Assembly: GCA_035363115.1 (NCBI GenBank)
Contig: DAOSEM010000002.1
Location: forward strand, 248,001-312,000
From: Syntrophales bacterium
GTDB lineage: Bacteria; Desulfobacterota; Syntrophia; Syntrophales; PHBD01
Direction of reading: 5' to 3'
DNA: 64,000 nucleotides
Below are positions 62,171 through 64,000 of this stretch, piece by piece; position 1 is the first letter of the stretch; every line of letters starts with the position of its first letter. A program made the translations under genes and the position numbers. The notes under the pieces were generated by a model. It made no database searches. It was not told the DNA's origin and worked only from the letters and a program-made list of their open reading frames with translations.

Positions 62171-62305
62171 ACCGGCCCGTACCGTGTAACGCGGATTCGG
62201 CGTCCCGCCAGGGAACGCCTGAATGCCTCTTTTCGTTTTGGCGACCAGCCGTTCCTGCGTCGGGCGGTCGCCTCCGCATCAAGATACGTTCGTGAATTCC
62301 AGGTC

Positions 62306-62752
62306 TTACTCTGCTTTCTTTTCCTTGAAATAGTCGGCGAGGATTTCCTCGTGGTCGAACGCCAGGGATGGCATGGTATCGCGCGTGAAGACGCCGATCT
62401 CTCCCGCGTCGTCGCCGGCCGCCGGTTTCCCGGACGCGCGGCCGACATAGACGGTTGTGATCGTGTGCTGCCTGGGATCCCGGTCCGGCCTCGAGTAGGT
62501 GTGGAGTTGGCGGAGCAGGGTGACTTGCAGTCCCGTTTCTTCCCGGGCCTCCCGGACGGCCGCCTCCTCCAGCGACTCGCCGTAGTCCACGAATCCTCCG
62601 GGGAGAGCCCAGCCGGGAGGCGGGTTCTTCCGCCGGATCAGGACGATCCCTTCTTCCAGTTCGATGATAATGTCCACCGTGGGGACGGGGTTGCGCCAGC
62701 ACTCCTCGACGTGCCCGCAGGAGGGGCAGGTTTTCGCGGTCTTTGCGGCCAT
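62306..62752 (-). CDS. Nudix hydrolase with N-terminal zinc ribbon
   Basis: A 148-residue Nudix hydrolase. The Nudix box [24 protein letters not shown] is complete, and an N-terminal [11 protein letters not shown] suggests a small zinc site. [28 protein letters not shown] is typical of ADP-ribose or NADH pyrophosphatase-like members. The substrate cannot be fixed. It is followed at some distance by HAD and another Nudix gene on the same strand. Confidence 0.9.
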   Translation of the reverse strand: MAAKTAKTCPSCGHVEECWRNPVPTVDIIIELEEGIVLIRRKNPPPGWALPGGFVDYGESLEEAAVREAREETGLQVTLLRQLHTYSRPDRDPRQHTITTVYVGRASGKPAAGDDAGEIGVFTRDTMPSLAFDHEEILADYFKEKKAE

Positions 62753-62888
62753 GACGGGGCATTTCTCCCTTCCGGCTTTTCAGGGCATAGATGGTGGATT
62801 CTTTGCGGGTCCGCTTCCGGTGTCTCCGGTTCAAATACCGCTGATGGTTTCATCCCGGGGCGTCGGCGTCCGCCTCTCTCTCCCTTCA

Positions 62889-63569
62889 TTACAGGAGTTG
62901 CAGGAGATCCGGGGCCGAAGGAACAATGACATTGGCACCGGCCCGGAGCAGTTCCTCCCGTTTGCCTGAGCCCGTCAGAACCCCGACGGTCCGGGTGCCG
63001 GCCTCGCGGCCAGTCCGGATGTCCATGGGGTGGTCCCCTACCACAACGGCGCGGGCGGGTGCGATGCCCATTCTTGAAAGCGACTCCAGAACATGCCCCG
63101 GATCGGGCTTGACGCGTTCGGTTCCATCCCGGGGCAGGAATACATCACAGCAATCGGCAATATCCGGAAAAATCAGGGTGACGGCGGCCCCGCAGTTCCG
63201 AGTGATGATCGCACGTCGGATCTCCCGCTTCTTCATGCCCTCGAGCAGTTCCCGGACACCGGCAATGAGCGAACCATACCGGGCGGCCTGGATTTCGATA
63301 GCAGTGACGAGGCTCATCGCCTCCCGCTGGAACGACAAGGCATGGTCCGGGGATTTGCCCGTCAGCCATGCCCGACCCGCTTCGATGGTCTCCAGAACGA
63401 AAAGGCCGTCCAGAACCTCCGGGGGAATACCGGCATCCGCGGCGAGCTTTCTGACAGCCCCCCGCATGGCTGGGAAGTCGATGTTCAGGACGGCCAGGGT
63501 ACCGTCGAAGTCGAAGACCGCTGCATCGGTTCCTCTCAGGATATCCCTTGGGTCCAGATCGCTTTCCAT
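62889..63569 (-). CDS. HAD-family phosphatase (phosphoglycolate phosphatase-like)
   Basis: A 226-residue HAD hydrolase with a helical cap. Motif I is FDFDGTLAV, motif II AIITRN, motif III Lys in ERVKPDPGHV and motif IV VVGDHPMDIRTG. This layout is that of Gph-like phosphatases, which dephosphorylate phosphoglycolate or other small phosphates. It lies between two Nudix genes, a neighbourhood suggestive of nucleotide or metabolite housekeeping. Confidence 0.88.
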   Translation of the reverse strand: MESDLDPRDILRGTDAAVFDFDGTLAVLNIDFPAMRGAVRKLAADAGIPPEVLDGLFVLETIEAGRAWLTGKSPDHALSFQREAMSLVTAIEIQAARYGSLIAGVRELLEGMKKREIRRAIITRNCGAAVTLIFPDIADCCDVFLPRDGTERVKPDPGHVLESLSRMGIAPARAVVVGDHPMDIRTGREAGTRTVGVLTGSGKREELLRAGANVIVPSAPDLLQLL

Positions 63570-63648
63570 TCGAAATTCCTTCAGAAATCAAAGGGTATCC
63601 GGGCGAACAGCTCCGTCCCGCCGGTGCGTGTCATCGTGTCCGGGGCGC

Positions 63649-64000
63649 TCAGTCCGCAGCGGGAATTCTTCCCGCAACGCGCTGTCCCGTCAGGTAATCC
63701 GCCCGGAGGCTGCGTTCGATGGGTTGCCCTTTCTGCCAGTCCGGCAGATCGAAATCGAAGACGATCTTCAGCATCTTCATGATGATGTAAAAAGTCGCTC
63801 CCCAGAGGATTTCCGTGGTTCCGTCGGCTTCACGGTGGATCAGGCATGGAAAGTCCTGGCAGACCTCGTCCTTCGAGCCCGAGACCTCCGTATAGGTCAC
63901 GATGTAGCGCCCGTAACTCTCCTCCATAAAGAAAGAATCCAGGGGAATCTCGACCACCCGGGCCACCTCGCGGTTGGGCCGGAATGCCCATGGCGCGTGA
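63649..64000 (-). CDS. CoA-pyrophosphatase-like Nudix protein, C-terminal part
   Basis: The frame is open to the window edge on the minus strand, so only the last 116 or so residues are visible. They read APWAFRPNREVARVVEIPLDS, then a beta-rich part and ILWGATFYIIMKMLKIV near the end. This is the C-terminal pattern of NudL/CoA-pyrophosphatase-type Nudix proteins (P-N-x-E-V-A-x-V-x-E-I-P-L, then W-G-A-T). The Nudix box itself would lie outside the window. The assignment is therefore moderately sure. Confidence 0.6.
   Translation of the reverse strand, partial: HAPWAFRPNREVARVVEIPLDSFFMEESYGRYIVTYTEVSGSKDEVCQDFPCLIHREADGTTEILWGATFYIIMKMLKIVFDFDLPDWQKGQPIERSLRADYLTGQRVAGRIPAAD

Noticed and set aside
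62199..62219. Possible terminator after the P-loop ATPase gene
   Set aside because: The stem is bulged and the following T-rich stretch is broken, so it was not listed as a feature.

Overview
This is a high-GC chromosomal window whose gene content suggests a strictly anaerobic, Gram-negative bacterium of the deltaproteobacterial / Desulfobacterota type, possibly a Syntrophales-like fermenter. That placement is inference. It rests on a selenocysteine-type formate dehydrogenase, two acyl-CoA dehydrogenases, a CoA-transferase, an acetate transporter, a mitochondrial-type EF-G and an outer-membrane polysaccharide export system. No phage, IS element or CRISPR array was seen. Two copies of a short dispersed repeat are present.

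Region 1 (1-10.9 kb, plus strand) holds an alpha-2-macroglobulin/PbpC periplasmic defence and peptidoglycan pair, a YheT-type hydrolase, the queuosine genes queF and a YhhQ-type precursor transporter, and a decayed histone-deacetylase-family gene. Region 2 (10.9-14.3 kb) holds a RelA/SpoT-like protein in an operon with a class V aminotransferase, divergent from a Dabb protein and a 2-hydroxyacid dehydrogenase. A structured non-coding stretch follows. Region 3 (14.7-22.4 kb, minus strand) has a MarR - acyl-CoA dehydrogenase - MoxR - VWA operon, a PAS/HD-GYP signalling protein, an Fe-alcohol dehydrogenase and a DUF2845-type protein.

Region 4 (22.6-25.4 kb) is a single long formate dehydrogenase gene read through an in-frame TGA that lies in a convincing SECIS hairpin. 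A tRNA-Pro(GGG) with its own promoter and terminator follows.

Region 5 (25.7-41.4 kb, plus strand) is a surface-glycan locus. It has CDP-3,6-dideoxyhexose genes (rfbH, rfbG, rfbF and an atypical SDR), a NeuB-like synthase without SAF domain, a KdsC-like phosphatase, a ThDP enzyme of the acetolactate synthase family, three tandem radical SAM proteins, two methyltransferases carrying related extra nucleotide-binding domains, a GT2 glycosyltransferase, a GtrA protein and a membrane-anchored protein. The set is consistent with a branched-chain or otherwise modified deoxysugar (compare yersiniose) and an ulosonic acid. Region 6 (41.9-52.2 kb) supplies the assembly/export side: polyprenyl-phosphate sugar transferase, YjbH, Wzz-like PCP protein, a 1075-residue SLBB export protein, a FecR protein, a lipoprotein and an SH3/AMIN protein, ending at a strong terminator.

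Region 7 (52.2-58.8 kb, minus strand) has recJ, an acyl-CoA dehydrogenase, a CoA-transferase with an unlisted 53-residue membrane protein, and a SatP-type acetate transporter. This is consistent with short-chain fatty-acid and acetate turnover. Region 8 (59.2-64 kb) has a mitochondrial-type EF-G, a P-loop ATPase, a Nudix hydrolase, a HAD phosphatase and the C-terminal part of a CoA-pyrophosphatase-like Nudix gene cut by the window end.
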